A stretch of DNA of 64,000 nucleotides from an uncultured Desulfobacter sp. (GCF_963666145.1 NZ_OY762614.1:6260576-6324575), one strand, 5' to 3'; shown: positions 34,110-43,885, counted from the first letter of the stretch. Notes: generated by a model not told the origin, from the letters alone. Program-made: numbers and translations.

Positions 34110-34648
34110 TATTTCACCTTTTTGCTCTCGCCCGTCGTGAAGTTAACTTCGTACACGCCCCGCCAGGCATGTCCCCGGATAAAAGAGTCCGCCCCGCCAC
34201 CGTAGGCCAGCATAATGGGATACATGCGGTTTATATCAATTGTTTTGTCCCATTTCTCGTTACCGGCCAAAGGGCGTGAAAACCAGATGCTGGTCATGCC
34301 GTCAACTTCACTGCCCTGGGGATCTACAACATCCTCTTTGCCGCCCAGTTTCTCGTCTTCAGTGTGCCCCCGCTTTTGATCGCCGTAATGATCAACGATT
34401 TTAACCTTTCCTTTTTTAACCGCACCCATAATGATGTCCGACCCTTTCATGGCGTCTTCGGGATCAAAACCAATACCCACCCAGCCTTCGGTGGGTGCAG
34501 TGAGTTTGAAGTGAATCATTGTCTCATCCACCCGCCACTCTACAGTCATCTTTTCAGCCGTCAGCAAATGCGTATATTCTTCAGCACCTGCATTAAACGG
34601 CGCACCCAATAACATAAGAAATAAAAATCCGATCATTCTACTTTTCAT
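34109..34648 (-). CDS. Exported DOMON-domain protein (putative heme-binding)
   Basis: A 179-residue periplasmic protein with a signal peptide (MKSRMIGFLFLMLLGAPFNAGA). The rest is a single DOMON domain: TVEWRVDETMIHFKLTAPTEGWVGIGFD, then MKGSDIIMGAVKKGKVKIVDHY, and SIWFSRPL near the end. DOMON domains bind heme or sugars; the M and H in this set could be heme ligands, as in the ethylbenzene-dehydrogenase gamma subunit and cellobiose dehydrogenase. Start at 34648 has AAAGGAG upstream. It sits between DUF2231 and sco, so it may be the periplasmic electron carrier that feeds the oxidase, in place of a missing cytochrome c. Confidence 0.8.
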   Translation of the reverse strand: MKSRMIGFLFLMLLGAPFNAGAEEYTHLLTAEKMTVEWRVDETMIHFKLTAPTEGWVGIGFDPEDAMKGSDIIMGAVKKGKVKIVDHYGDQKRGHTEDEKLGGKEDVVDPQGSEVDGMTSIWFSRPLAGNEKWDKTIDINRMYPIMLAYGGGADSFIRGHAWRGVYEVNFTTGESKKVK

Positions 34649-34661
34649 AACATTTTCTCCT

Positions 34662-35087
34662 TTAACCAAAAACCAAATCGCCGCCGGAGTATCCCAATCC
34701 CACAGCCATCAGAATTAATAAGAAATACAGTCCCGTGATCCAATCAAATTTACGATTCTCGCAGTCATCCTTGAGCATGACAACGATCAGGGCGACACAT
34801 AAAAGAGTCGCCAGAATCATTTTAAAAATAATTAAACCTTCCCACTCACCGCCATACCGGTGCTGCCAGTCCATGATCCCTGTCACCACAGTCGGAAACA
34901 ATCCGAGTAATCCTAAGATTACACAATGATATCCTGTTTTTGCCAGCATCTTGAGTTTGGGTAGAAATGAAGCGAAGCGAAAAACTACAGCACCCATAAC
35001 CATTCCCATGGGAATATGGGTAAACGCCGGGTGAAGCGGATGGTGGAATCCAACTTTGCTCAAAAGTTCATAGACCGTCTCAATCAT
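34662..35087 (-). CDS. DUF2231-type membrane protein, putative cytochrome-b-like
   Basis: First gene of the oxidase operon. The 141-residue protein has four hydrophobic spans and the DUF2231 signature HHPLHPAFTHIPMGMVMGAV near the N-terminus. Several His (His15, His16, His19, His24) are in or beside predicted helices and could bind heme b, as proposed for this family. It is followed after 14 bases by the DOMON gene. The pairing of a possible membrane heme protein with a possible periplasmic heme protein suggests an electron feed into the oxidase, but this is inference. Confidence 0.78.
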   Translation of the reverse strand: MIETVYELLSKVGFHHPLHPAFTHIPMGMVMGAVVFRFASFLPKLKMLAKTGYHCVILGLLGLFPTVVTGIMDWQHRYGGEWEGLIIFKMILATLLCVALIVVMLKDDCENRKFDWITGLYFLLILMAVGLGYSGGDLVFG

Positions 35088-35417
35088 AAGCCCCCCTGTT
35101 CAAATTTTAATGGATTACAAGTTTTAAATTATATTTATAGATATACGTCTGCTGATGAAATACCAGCCGGATGCTTGTGATCGTCAAAATAAGAAATACA
35201 TTTTCATTGAATCATCAAAAAAAACAAAGATAACCGATTGATTTTTATGGTTATAAGACCCATTTATTTACGATAAGCTATAGTTAGGTTATAAAAGTCA
35301 TAGAAAGATAAGTCAATAGAAGAAAAGCCCCATCTTAAATTTCTACCGGGTTGACAACTTGGCGAAACAGCTATAAAAATTGCCTTTTTACACGTTTATA
35401 AAAGGAAGCTTAATATC
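35088..35417. promoter_or_regulatory. Divergent promoter region between oxidase operon and SDR gene
   Basis: An AT-rich 330-base gap with promoters for both flanking transcripts. On the plus strand TTGACA at 35351-35356 is followed by TATAAA at 35372-35377 with a slightly short 15-base spacer, ending about 40 bases before the SDR start. On the minus strand several TATAAT-like strings near 35110-35140 could serve the oxidase operon. Nothing else is evident. Confidence 0.4.
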
Positions 35418-36986
35418 GTGGAACCCCTTTGCCGGGAACAAATTGCCCCGGAAGATGAAAAACGGCTACTTGAAGACGCCGGTCGCTGCATTAAGGTGCT
35501 GGAAACCCTGGCCGATCGGACTGAACTGTTGGCAAAAATGTCCGAATCGGACCGCCTTGCTTTGATTAAGGCTGCCGGTAAAATATCCCGGCCCGACAAA
35601 GCAGAAATAAAAAAGCGCAACAAAGATAAAAAGCAGCAAAAGCGCCTGGCCATTGTGGCCAAAGAACGGCGGATGAGAGCTCAGACCGGCATCAGACAAG
35701 CCAGGCAGGCATCGGTGTTCTCGGCACCAGCCCAACTTGAAGGACCTGCCATTGAAAGCACCGATACGGCAGAGCATCTTGATTCTCCCCGTAACTGTTA
35801 TGTGTGCAAAGCTGAATTTACACAGCTTCACCATTTTTATGACACCATGTGTCCAGACTGTGCAACACTCAACTATCAAAAGCGGTTCCAGACCGCGTCC
35901 CTTGAAGGACAGATTGCCGTCATCACCGGCTCCAGGCTTAAAATCGGATACCAGGCCACGGTGATGATGCTCAAAGCCGGTGCCCGGGTGATTGCCACCA
36001 CACGGTTCCCCAAGGATTCTGCCCTAAGGTTTTCCAAAGAACCTGATTTTGACCAATGGGGTCACAGGCTCCATATATACGGACTGGATCTGCGGCATAT
36101 TCCCAGCGTGGAATTGTTTTGTGATCATATCAACCAGACATACAAGCGCCTGGATATCTTAATCAATAATGCCGCCCAGACCGTCCGTCGACCACCTGGA
36201 TTTTATGCCCACCTCATGGAGACCGAACACAAAGATGTTTCATTGTTGTCCCCGAAGGCCGCGATGCTTTTGGACAACTACCAGGAATGTCTGGCCCAGG
36301 TGACCACAGATCTTCCAGCCGGCAGCGGAGAAAATGACGGCTTACCGGTCTCCTGGAGCGGCAATGCCCCCGGTATCGGGCTTCGCCAATCGGCCCAACT
36401 CTCCCAGATTCCCTATTCCTATGACCACAGTTTAGATGCACCCCAGGTATTTCCTGAAAAGGCCCTGGATGCAGATCTCCAGCAGGTGGATCTTCGCAAA
36501 ACAAACTCCTGGCGGCTCAAGCTTGGGGAGATTGAAACGGCGGAAATGCTTGAAATTCAGCTGGTCAATAATGTGGCGCCCTTTGTGCTGTGTAATCGGC
36601 TGGCCCAGATGATGAAATCGGATTTTACCGGTCAAAAGCACATCGTCAATGTCTCGGCCATGGAAGGCAAATTCCTGCGCTTTAAAAAGGGCAGCCGCCA
36701 TCCCCATACCAACATGGCCAAAGCGGCATTGAACATGCTCACCCACACGGCCGCCGAGGATCTTGCCAAATACGGCATTTACATGAACGCCGTGGATACC
36801 GGCTGGGTCACGGATGAAGATCCGGCGCAGCTTGCCAAATTAAAAGAGGATCGACATGACTTTCAGCCGCCTCTGGATATTGTGGATGGAGCGGCCCGGG
36901 TCTGCGACCCCTTCTTTCACGGTATTTTAACCGGAAAACATTGGTGTGGAAAATTTTTAAAGGATTATTTCCCCATCGACTGGTAG
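35418..36986 (+). CDS. Atypical short-chain dehydrogenase with N-terminal Lys-rich and zinc-ribbon-like extension
   Basis: A 522-residue protein, twice the length of an ordinary SDR. Residues 1-100 form a charged helical segment with a Lys-rich stretch (KKRNKDKKQQKRLAIVAKERR), then a zinc-ribbon-like knuckle pair Cys127-x2-Cys130 and Cys145-x2-Cys148. The SDR domain begins with the cofactor motif TGSRLKIG at 170-177 and has NNAAQT, NVSAMEG and VDTGWVTDE. The catalytic Tyr of Y-x3-K is replaced: the motif is HTNMAK, with Thr431 and Lys435. A GTG start with AAAGGAAG upstream is used. It is convergent with, and overlaps by 22 bases, the acyltransferase gene. Substrate unknown. Confidence 0.83.
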   Translation: MEPLCREQIAPEDEKRLLEDAGRCIKVLETLADRTELLAKMSESDRLALIKAAGKISRPDKAEIKKRNKDKKQQKRLAIVAKERRMRAQTGIRQARQASVFSAPAQLEGPAIESTDTAEHLDSPRNCYVCKAEFTQLHHFYDTMCPDCATLNYQKRFQTASLEGQIAVITGSRLKIGYQATVMMLKAGARVIATTRFPKDSALRFSKEPDFDQWGHRLHIYGLDLRHIPSVELFCDHINQTYKRLDILINNAAQTVRRPPGFYAHLMETEHKDVSLLSPKAAMLLDNYQECLAQVTTDLPAGSGENDGLPVSWSGNAPGIGLRQSAQLSQIPYSYDHSLDAPQVFPEKALDADLQQVDLRKTNSWRLKLGEIETAEMLEIQLVNNVAPFVLCNRLAQMMKSDFTGQKHIVNVSAMEGKFLRFKKGSRHPHTNMAKAALNMLTHTAAEDLAKYGIYMNAVDTGWVTDEDPAQLAKLKEDRHDFQPPLDIVDGAARVCDPFFHGILTGKHWCGKFLKDYFPIDW

Positions 36987-39151
36987 GCCTCTTGTTCGAC
37001 CAGGGCCAAAAAGTCGGCAATGGATCGGTAAACCCGCTTTGATTCACGGCCGGAGAGAATATTGTGACAGTCTGTGTTAAAGAAAAAGAAATCTTTTCGA
37101 TTCGATTGGACAAGCTTAAACAATTTTTCTGCATTGGCCGTGTTGCTGTCAAACTGTTTGCCGGACTGCAAAAATAACAGGGGTGCAGTAACAAAGGCCA
37201 ATCTTTTTTCCAGGTGTTTTATAAATGTTTCAAGGGTTTTCATGCCCTTGGCAGGATTTTGCCAGTAGCAAATCGAGCAGGTATGGCCGTCGCCTTGATC
37301 TTTGTCTTTGCCGTCAACAAATCTTGCCTTTTGCAGCATGCGATTCCAGAACTCGCCGGCGGTAAATGACCGCCACCCGGCATCTTTTACATTCAACGGC
37401 GGGGAAACGGCAAACACACCGGCTATTTCCGATATCCGGGAGGCAATTTCAAGGGCAAGTCCGGCACCTGTAAAAAAGCCCCCAACAAAGACATATGGCG
37501 TTCTATGCTTTAAAATAACATAGCCCTCTTCCACACTGTCAATCCACTGCCTATAATCTGTCCGGGATAAATTTTCCGGTGTAGTGCCGTGCCCTTTAAG
37601 TCGGGGGACAAAAACAGTATAGCCAAGAGAATTAAAAAAATAGGCCAGGGATCTCATCTCTTTGGGACAGGCTAGGTAATTGTGAATTAAAAGAATACCG
37701 GGCCGGCCTTTACCCGGATCTAAAAGGACAGGTTTACCGGCCTCTTTTTCAAACACGACACGCGGGGATTCAAGGGTCTCGTAATCACGATCATACTCTC
37801 TCAAGGCTTTATCCACCAAACCGAGACGAATCTCCTGCGCAATATCTTCAACACTGTTTTGGGCAATGGACTGGATAAACATGACAATATCCTGGAGCGG
37901 TTCAACTTCATTGGCCACCACATACAAGGGGTTGTTCATCCTCACCCCCTGGAAACCGATATCCGTTTCAAATTTCTCCTGGCGTTTAAACAGCTTACCC
38001 GCTTTTTCATAGAGCACGCCGGTTTCAAGGGCAGTTTCAAGGAATGCGGCGAACCGGTTGTTTCTATCGTCGGTTAACAGATGAATCTGGTTATCATGAA
38101 AATCGTTGTGAACACAGCGGCCGGATTCCATGATGACCTTTGAGGTAATTACCAGATACGCCCTGCATCTTAAATCATAGGGATCGATCCCCGAAGCTGA
38201 CGGCGGCATATATTTGATCAGGCAGGCAAAAATATGATCATAGTTCAAGGTGGCCATGCCATAAACATCGGTCATGAATCGCTGAAGAATATCTTGACTT
38301 GCCTCTTTTATAAATGGGGCCGAGCACATACGTCTGCTGAAAGCAATCTTCCGCCTTGATGTCAAATCGCTTTCAATAAATGAGTTATTGAAATAATCGG
38401 CAATTTTGATGGGTTCTGAAAACCGGATATCAACCTGAACCCCGGATAAAATCATACTGCCTTCTGTCATCAGTTCATCCATGATCTGCTGGGAGGGATT
38501 TTCCATAAATTTCTGGGCGAGGGATGAAAGCAAATTTTCTTTGGCCCGCATAGGATAATAGGTGATATTTGTGGGCACCATGTAGGTGGTTTGATTTAAA
38601 ACTTTTTCCACGTCCTTGATTTCAAACCAGTCAATGAGCCGTTCAAATTCTTTGGGGTTTTTCGTTTTCATCCGCCGCAGCCGTTCCCTGTAAAATTCGC
38701 TTTGAAGTGCGATTACCGCCGCCCCGGATCGGGGCCGGTGAACCAGCTTATCCACCTGAAGCTCGAATCTGCCGTCCTTGACAAGTTTTTTATTTTTCAC
38801 CATTCTTCCTTCGGGAAAAATAATCCACGAAGACTGACCGTCTAAAAGGGTTTTGGTAATCAGGTAATCGCGTTGGGGATCTTTGGTGGATATGGCACCC
38901 ATGAGATCAAGAACGCTTTTTAAGCCGCCTGCAAAAAGATCGGCATGGGCCAGGGACCATATTCTTTTTTTTGTTATGCCGTGGAGGTGATACGGCAAAA
39001 ATACGGTTTCAATTCGGGTGAAATGGTTGGCGATAAAAATGACGGAGGCATCCGGAATCCGTTCCTGATGATGAATGGTTATCCGGGTTTTGGAAAGCCC
39101 GGATAATGCCCTGAGGGCATATCCGGACATGAAATAAGCAAATCGATTCAT
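36965..39151 (-). CDS. Fusion of PlsC-like acyltransferase and alpha/beta hydrolase domain
   Basis: A 728-residue membrane-associated protein with two lipid-related domains. The N-terminal domain (about 1-290) resembles LPA acyltransferases, with NHFTRIE at 42-48 (His43 and Glu48 instead of the usual H-x4-D) and FPEGR at 112-116. A linker of unknown type spans about 290-450. The C-terminal domain (about 455-728) is an alpha/beta hydrolase of the lysophospholipase/carboxylesterase kind (GILLIHNYLACPKEMRSLA), but its nucleophile elbow reads GFFTG at 558-562 with Phe560 in place of Ser. That domain may be inactive or use another chemistry. The gene follows the Hsp70 pair by 37 bases and may be in their operon. 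Confidence 0.8.
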   Translation of the reverse strand: MNRFAYFMSGYALRALSGLSKTRITIHHQERIPDASVIFIANHFTRIETVFLPYHLHGITKKRIWSLAHADLFAGGLKSVLDLMGAISTKDPQRDYLITKTLLDGQSSWIIFPEGRMVKNKKLVKDGRFELQVDKLVHRPRSGAAVIALQSEFYRERLRRMKTKNPKEFERLIDWFEIKDVEKVLNQTTYMVPTNITYYPMRAKENLLSSLAQKFMENPSQQIMDELMTEGSMILSGVQVDIRFSEPIKIADYFNNSFIESDLTSRRKIAFSRRMCSAPFIKEASQDILQRFMTDVYGMATLNYDHIFACLIKYMPPSASGIDPYDLRCRAYLVITSKVIMESGRCVHNDFHDNQIHLLTDDRNNRFAAFLETALETGVLYEKAGKLFKRQEKFETDIGFQGVRMNNPLYVVANEVEPLQDIVMFIQSIAQNSVEDIAQEIRLGLVDKALREYDRDYETLESPRVVFEKEAGKPVLLDPGKGRPGILLIHNYLACPKEMRSLAYFFNSLGYTVFVPRLKGHGTTPENLSRTDYRQWIDSVEEGYVILKHRTPYVFVGGFFTGAGLALEIASRISEIAGVFAVSPPLNVKDAGWRSFTAGEFWNRMLQKARFVDGKDKDQGDGHTCSICYWQNPAKGMKTLETFIKHLEKRLAFVTAPLLFLQSGKQFDSNTANAEKLFKLVQSNRKDFFFFNTDCHNILSGRESKRVYRSIADFLALVEQEAYQSMGK

Positions 39152-39188
39152 GTTGTCCTTTGTATCACAACATAATCAAGAAGAACCT

Positions 39189-42023
39189 TTACCCGCTTTT
39201 TTCAGGGTTACTGCTGAGGATAAGCCCCTGGGGAAGGCTTTCACCAAAAATGGCCGCCTCATCGGCCGACTCAATGGGCACGACGGTCTGAATTATATCC
39301 AATGACTTTTTGGGCGCATTCATCTGCCCAAGCCACGGGATCATAGTTTGAACAGTCTCTGGGGAAACATCACGGGTGCGATCGCCAGTTTTACGCAAAA
39401 TATGGGACAAAGCGCCTGGGATCTGATCCTGGGACTCCCAACGGATTTTGATCAGTCGTTTTGTCCAGTTTTCCACCTCTTTTGCCGGAACAACGCGATC
39501 CACAGAGCCATAAAGCAGCTCCCTGGCACCCAGTCTGGACAGGGCCCAAAACATCTGGTGGGGCGTTTTGCCGGGTTTCAGTTGAGGAATCAACTTTTTT
39601 GCCAAAGCGATCTTATCTTTTACCAGCAACCGCTCCATGTTTGCCGCAGCCATCCACACTTCGGTCATCTCCTGCTTTGGCACTTTTTTGGCCGCAGCGT
39701 TATCGGTCAATAAATAGCTGGAAACATCCTGGAAAAACTGCCGCTGCTGGCCTGCGGTCAGTCCGCCTGCAATGCGGCGACAAAATATCCACCATTCCAC
39801 GGCGTTCTGCTTGGCCTTGTGAAACTGGCTTCGCTGTAAATATACCTTCCACAGTTTGGGCATGCGCGCCTCATCAAAGGCATCACCGAAACCTGGACGA
39901 ATACAAAACCCGGTCAGATTTAACCAGCGAATTTCGTGTTCGGGACTGATTTCCCGCCATTTGACATTTTCGATCAGATGATCTGCCACGGCACGAAGAA
40001 AAGACAAGGGCCATTTATTACGCTTTGTGTCTACCTGCGTTTCTATGTTTTTTACGACAGAAGGCAATTGGGCCTTGTCCGCAGATTCGGCAAACGCCTC
40101 CGTCAATAAATCACGAACCTTATTGACCGTGTCATCATCATACACTTCACTTTCAGCCGCGGCTTCCCCGGCCTGGGGCTCACGCAGCTGGAACTGAAGT
40201 TTCCAGCGATGGGAAGAGACGCTTGACCGGCACCACATGGAAAGGGTTCCCATCTCGGTGTACTCGGCTTCAACTTTGACCGGAATCCGTTTTGATTCTC
40301 CCTTTTTACCAAATTTAATGATGGTTTTCAACGGCGGCAGCGGTGTCAGGGTATCGTCCACCGAAATTACATCGCCGGTTTTATCACCGGATCTGAACGT
40401 GGAGCTGAACATTGAAAAAAGAACCGGCTGGTTGGTGACGACCTCAAATTCCATTTGGGGCAGCTGGATCAATGATCCTTCATCCAGGCCGCGCTCCACA
40501 ATGCACAATACATTTTCACACGTGGCACTATCTTCACACCGGGAGTTGTCCGACGCAATGCCGATATAATAACTTCTCGGACTGCCGCTGCCCACACGAA
40601 CTCCAATGCCCTGCTTGACAAGGCCATAGTACGACGCACCCAGGGCAACAGAAAGATCGGGGTCGCTGTTGTCCAGAACTGTCGGCAGACGGTCTTCCCC
40701 GCAGGCGAACCATTTTCCGATGGCGGACCTGATTTTGTCCTGAAACACAGCGGGTTTCAATGATCCGCCGTTGAACAAAATATGATCGGGTATGGGCTCT
40801 TTGCCTAAATTGGCTTTTACACTGTCACGATGGCGCTCTAAAAACCAACCGATATGGCGGGTAATGGCTGGTTCCTGCTCATATGGCAGCCCAAATTCGG
40901 CAATGGCCTTTCCGGCTTTTTTGGGATTCGCGGCACTTGACTCAACTTCGGGGAAAAAGCCGTTGCACAGGATCTCTTCCAGCTCACCTTTTTCCAGATC
41001 CGCCGACAATGTATTGGCAATAAGGGAACGCCCCTCGCCTCTGAGGACTATTCTCACCCGGTTGTCACCACCATCTCGATCGCCGGCCAGCAAAAGGGTC
41101 TCTTTGGCGGCCCGGCATTTATAACTCAGTGTTTTCCACTGATCCGCCGTCAGGTTGGCTTTTTGCTTGAACTTTGATGCCACATACCTGGCCAGAGTCA
41201 GGTCAATATTGTCACCGCCAAGAATCAGGTGATCCCCCACCGCCACACGCTCAAACCGCGGACTGCCCTCGGCCTCTTTCAATGAAATCAGGGTAAAGTC
41301 GGTGGTGCCCCCCCCCACATCGCACACAAGGATCAGATCATCGGCTTTGACATGGGACTGCCAGTCATGCTCATGGCGGGTCACCCAGGCATAAAACGCG
41401 GCAAGGGGCTCTTCGAGCAGGGTGATATTCTGGCTGAATCCGGCATCTCTGGCTGCCTTTAGGGTATATTCACGTGCTGCTTCATCAAAGGAGGCAGGAA
41501 CCGTGATGACCGTAAATTGATTTTCAAGAAACAGATCTTCATCTTTTACCCAGTTATTCCAGGCTTTTCGAATATGCCTTAGGTATTCACTGGTCGCCTT
41601 GACCGGAGATATTTTCTCCACATTCTGGGACCCCCATGGCAGAATCGGTGCTTCCCGGTCGGCCCTGGAATGGCACAGCCAGCTTTTGGCCGATGACACC
41701 AGCCGGGATGGAATCTGAGATCCATGGTCTCTGGCAAACACACCGGCAAACAGATCACTCTCTTTTTTCCATGGATGTTTCAGTGCATCTTTGGAAACAT
41801 CGTACTCTCCCGGGATATATAAAAACGAAGGGAGCACGGAAACCGGCGCAAACTCGCCCGGCCCGGTTAACTGGGGAACCCTGAATACTTTTATCTCTTT
41901 GCCGATGCCGCCACCGGCACTATTGTCTTCTATGGCGGTCAGATCCGCGTAGGACACCGCCGAATTGGTCGTACCTAGATCAATGCCGACCACATATCGT
42001 TTATCTTGAAAATCCACAATCAT
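39189..42023 (-). CDS. Hsp70-family protein, long paralogue (944 residues)
   Basis: Non-canonical Hsp70. The N-terminal ATPase domain (about 1-480) has the phosphate motifs VGIDLGTTNSAVSYAD and VCDVGGGTTDFTLI and the adenosine region FNGGSLKP. Beyond the substrate-binding-like region the protein carries an additional C-terminal domain of about 300 residues (from about 630), of the DUF3731 sort, rich in Trp and Lys. It is 300 residues longer than DnaK and has no dnaJ or grpE beside it. It lies 14 bases after the shorter Hsp70 paralogue and in an operon with DUF2760. Function unknown; probably a specialised chaperone. Confidence 0.88.
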   Translation of the reverse strand: MIVDFQDKRYVVGIDLGTTNSAVSYADLTAIEDNSAGGGIGKEIKVFRVPQLTGPGEFAPVSVLPSFLYIPGEYDVSKDALKHPWKKESDLFAGVFARDHGSQIPSRLVSSAKSWLCHSRADREAPILPWGSQNVEKISPVKATSEYLRHIRKAWNNWVKDEDLFLENQFTVITVPASFDEAAREYTLKAARDAGFSQNITLLEEPLAAFYAWVTRHEHDWQSHVKADDLILVCDVGGGTTDFTLISLKEAEGSPRFERVAVGDHLILGGDNIDLTLARYVASKFKQKANLTADQWKTLSYKCRAAKETLLLAGDRDGGDNRVRIVLRGEGRSLIANTLSADLEKGELEEILCNGFFPEVESSAANPKKAGKAIAEFGLPYEQEPAITRHIGWFLERHRDSVKANLGKEPIPDHILFNGGSLKPAVFQDKIRSAIGKWFACGEDRLPTVLDNSDPDLSVALGASYYGLVKQGIGVRVGSGSPRSYYIGIASDNSRCEDSATCENVLCIVERGLDEGSLIQLPQMEFEVVTNQPVLFSMFSSTFRSGDKTGDVISVDDTLTPLPPLKTIIKFGKKGESKRIPVKVEAEYTEMGTLSMWCRSSVSSHRWKLQFQLREPQAGEAAAESEVYDDDTVNKVRDLLTEAFAESADKAQLPSVVKNIETQVDTKRNKWPLSFLRAVADHLIENVKWREISPEHEIRWLNLTGFCIRPGFGDAFDEARMPKLWKVYLQRSQFHKAKQNAVEWWIFCRRIAGGLTAGQQRQFFQDVSSYLLTDNAAAKKVPKQEMTEVWMAAANMERLLVKDKIALAKKLIPQLKPGKTPHQMFWALSRLGARELLYGSVDRVVPAKEVENWTKRLIKIRWESQDQIPGALSHILRKTGDRTRDVSPETVQTMIPWLGQMNAPKKSLDIIQTVVPIESADEAAIFGESLPQGLILSSNPEKSG

Positions 42024-42037
42024 CTCCTGCCCGCCAC

Positions 42038-43855
42038 TTACACTTTGGGTCTAACATTGAGCTCCAAACGCCATTTTCGATCATCATCCCGGGCGCAGGC
42101 CCAAAATTCCAAGGTGCCGATCTCGGTCACCTTGACTTCAAACGTGACAGGTATAACGCTCTGGTCGGTTCCTTCAAGCTCTGTTTCGATGGAAGTCAAC
42201 TCAATGATACCCTCATCCTCCCAGTTATCGATCACATCCCCGAGCTGATCATCGGTTCGGTTGGCAGAGCTCATGATATCAAAGGTGACTTTTTCACCCA
42301 CAACCAGATTGAACAAACGGTCCTTGCTTTCGGCCTGGCTGCCGTCTTCCATGCCGAAGGGGGCAATGCAAAGGGCCCGGGTGGGCATGGCAAGTCCAGG
42401 GATGGCCGGCATGGCCGCTTCAATGGCCATGTAGTAGGACATCCCAAGCCCTCCGCGTATTTTAATACCCTCTCCCCGGGCGGCCTGGCCGTAATATGAT
42501 GCGCCCCAGGCCACGGAAAGATCAAAGTCAACTGCGTTGATCTGGCGGATCTCTCCTGTGCCTGCAGCAGCGTGCCACTGATTCAGTACTTCAAGAATCC
42601 GTTCTCTGATCAGAGGCGCCTTCATGACCCCACCGTTGAATACAACCGCAGTGGGCAATTTTGGATTGCCCTGGTCATCGGTGTGGGAAGAGATAAACTG
42701 GGCCAGATGGCGGGTAATGGCAGGGTCGGATTCATATGAGAGCCCGAACTCTTTCATGCCGGCGGCACTGTTTTTGGCAGGCTTGTCATCCAGGCTGCAT
42801 GCCGGGAAAAAGCCGTCCAGCACTACCTGCTGGATATCAGTAAGTTTCAGGCTCGCTTTGATGGTTCCGCCAATCAGGCTGGAGCCTCTGCCCAGAATTG
42901 TGACAGGGTATTCCTCGGCACCGTCGTCGACGAACAATTTTTCTTTGGCCTTCCGGCAGGAATGAACAAGTCCTCTCATCTGCCAGTTGTCCAGTTTCTG
43001 TTTCTTTTCCCGCAGCTGGGCCGCAAGAAAATAAGAGAGCGTCAAATCCAGGTTGTCACCGCCCACCAGCAGATGATTGCCCACCGCCACACGCTCAAGG
43101 TTGAGATGGCCGTCATCATCCTCGTCCACTTCGATGAGACTGAAGTCACTTGTGCCGCCGCCGATATCACAAACCAGGACCAGATCGCCTTTTTCAACCT
43201 CATCTCTCCAGTCATCACCGGCTTTGTCAATCCAGGCATAAAATGCGGACTGGGGCTCTTCGATGAGGACAATGTCCGTCAGACCGGCCATTTGGGCCGC
43301 CTTGACCGTCAGTTCCCTGGCAACTGCATCAAAGGACGCCGGAACCGTCAGGTAGATGGATTGATTTTCGAGGTTCAGATCCGGATCATCCTCGGCCATC
43401 TCATGGTTCCAGGCATTCTTAATATGCTTTAACAGCGCGCATGACGCCTGGACCGGAGATAATTTTTGGATCTCTTTGTTGGTATCCCAGGGCAGAATAG
43501 CCGTTTCTCTGTCCACCGCTGCATTGCACAACCATGACTTTGCCGAGGAGATCAGTTTATGGGGCACTTCGGCACCGCGTTCTCTGGCAAACTCACCGGC
43601 AACAGTCACCGCATCGTCATCCGGCCACGGCAATTCCAAGGAGTTTGAGTCGTCTTCATGCCCTTGTTTGACATAAAGAAACGAAGGAAGAGAATTTCTT
43701 AATTCAACCACCCCGGGACCCGTGAGCTGCGGCACTCTGAAAATGTGTATTTTAGCCATTTCCCTGGGTGCTCTCTCAGCTTGCATATCTGAGTAGGCCA
43801 CCACGCAGTTTGTTGTCCCAAGATCTATTCCAACGATATATCGGCCCTCTTTCAC
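42038..43855 (-). CDS. Hsp70-family protein, short paralogue (605 residues)
   Basis: Second Hsp70-like ATPase, clearly related to its downstream neighbour: both share SFLY, SSAKSWLCN/H, ILPW, LTVPASFD and EEP-x-SAFYAW motifs. The ATPase domain has VGIDLGTTNCVVAYSD and VCDIGGGTSDFSLIE. The C-terminal part (about 490-605) forms a beta-sandwich-like region ending LEFWACARDDDRKWRLELNV; the helical lid of DnaK is missing. The gene follows DUF2760 by 30 bases. The pair looks like an old tandem duplication with divergence of the C-termini. Confidence 0.88.
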   Translation of the reverse strand: MKEGRYIVGIDLGTTNCVVAYSDMQAERAPREMAKIHIFRVPQLTGPGVVELRNSLPSFLYVKQGHEDDSNSLELPWPDDDAVTVAGEFARERGAEVPHKLISSAKSWLCNAAVDRETAILPWDTNKEIQKLSPVQASCALLKHIKNAWNHEMAEDDPDLNLENQSIYLTVPASFDAVARELTVKAAQMAGLTDIVLIEEPQSAFYAWIDKAGDDWRDEVEKGDLVLVCDIGGGTSDFSLIEVDEDDDGHLNLERVAVGNHLLVGGDNLDLTLSYFLAAQLREKKQKLDNWQMRGLVHSCRKAKEKLFVDDGAEEYPVTILGRGSSLIGGTIKASLKLTDIQQVVLDGFFPACSLDDKPAKNSAAGMKEFGLSYESDPAITRHLAQFISSHTDDQGNPKLPTAVVFNGGVMKAPLIRERILEVLNQWHAAAGTGEIRQINAVDFDLSVAWGASYYGQAARGEGIKIRGGLGMSYYMAIEAAMPAIPGLAMPTRALCIAPFGMEDGSQAESKDRLFNLVVGEKVTFDIMSSANRTDDQLGDVIDNWEDEGIIELTSIETELEGTDQSVIPVTFEVKVTEIGTLEFWACARDDDRKWRLELNVRPKV

Positions 43856-43885
43856 GGCACACTCCTACAAATATTTTTAAATTTT

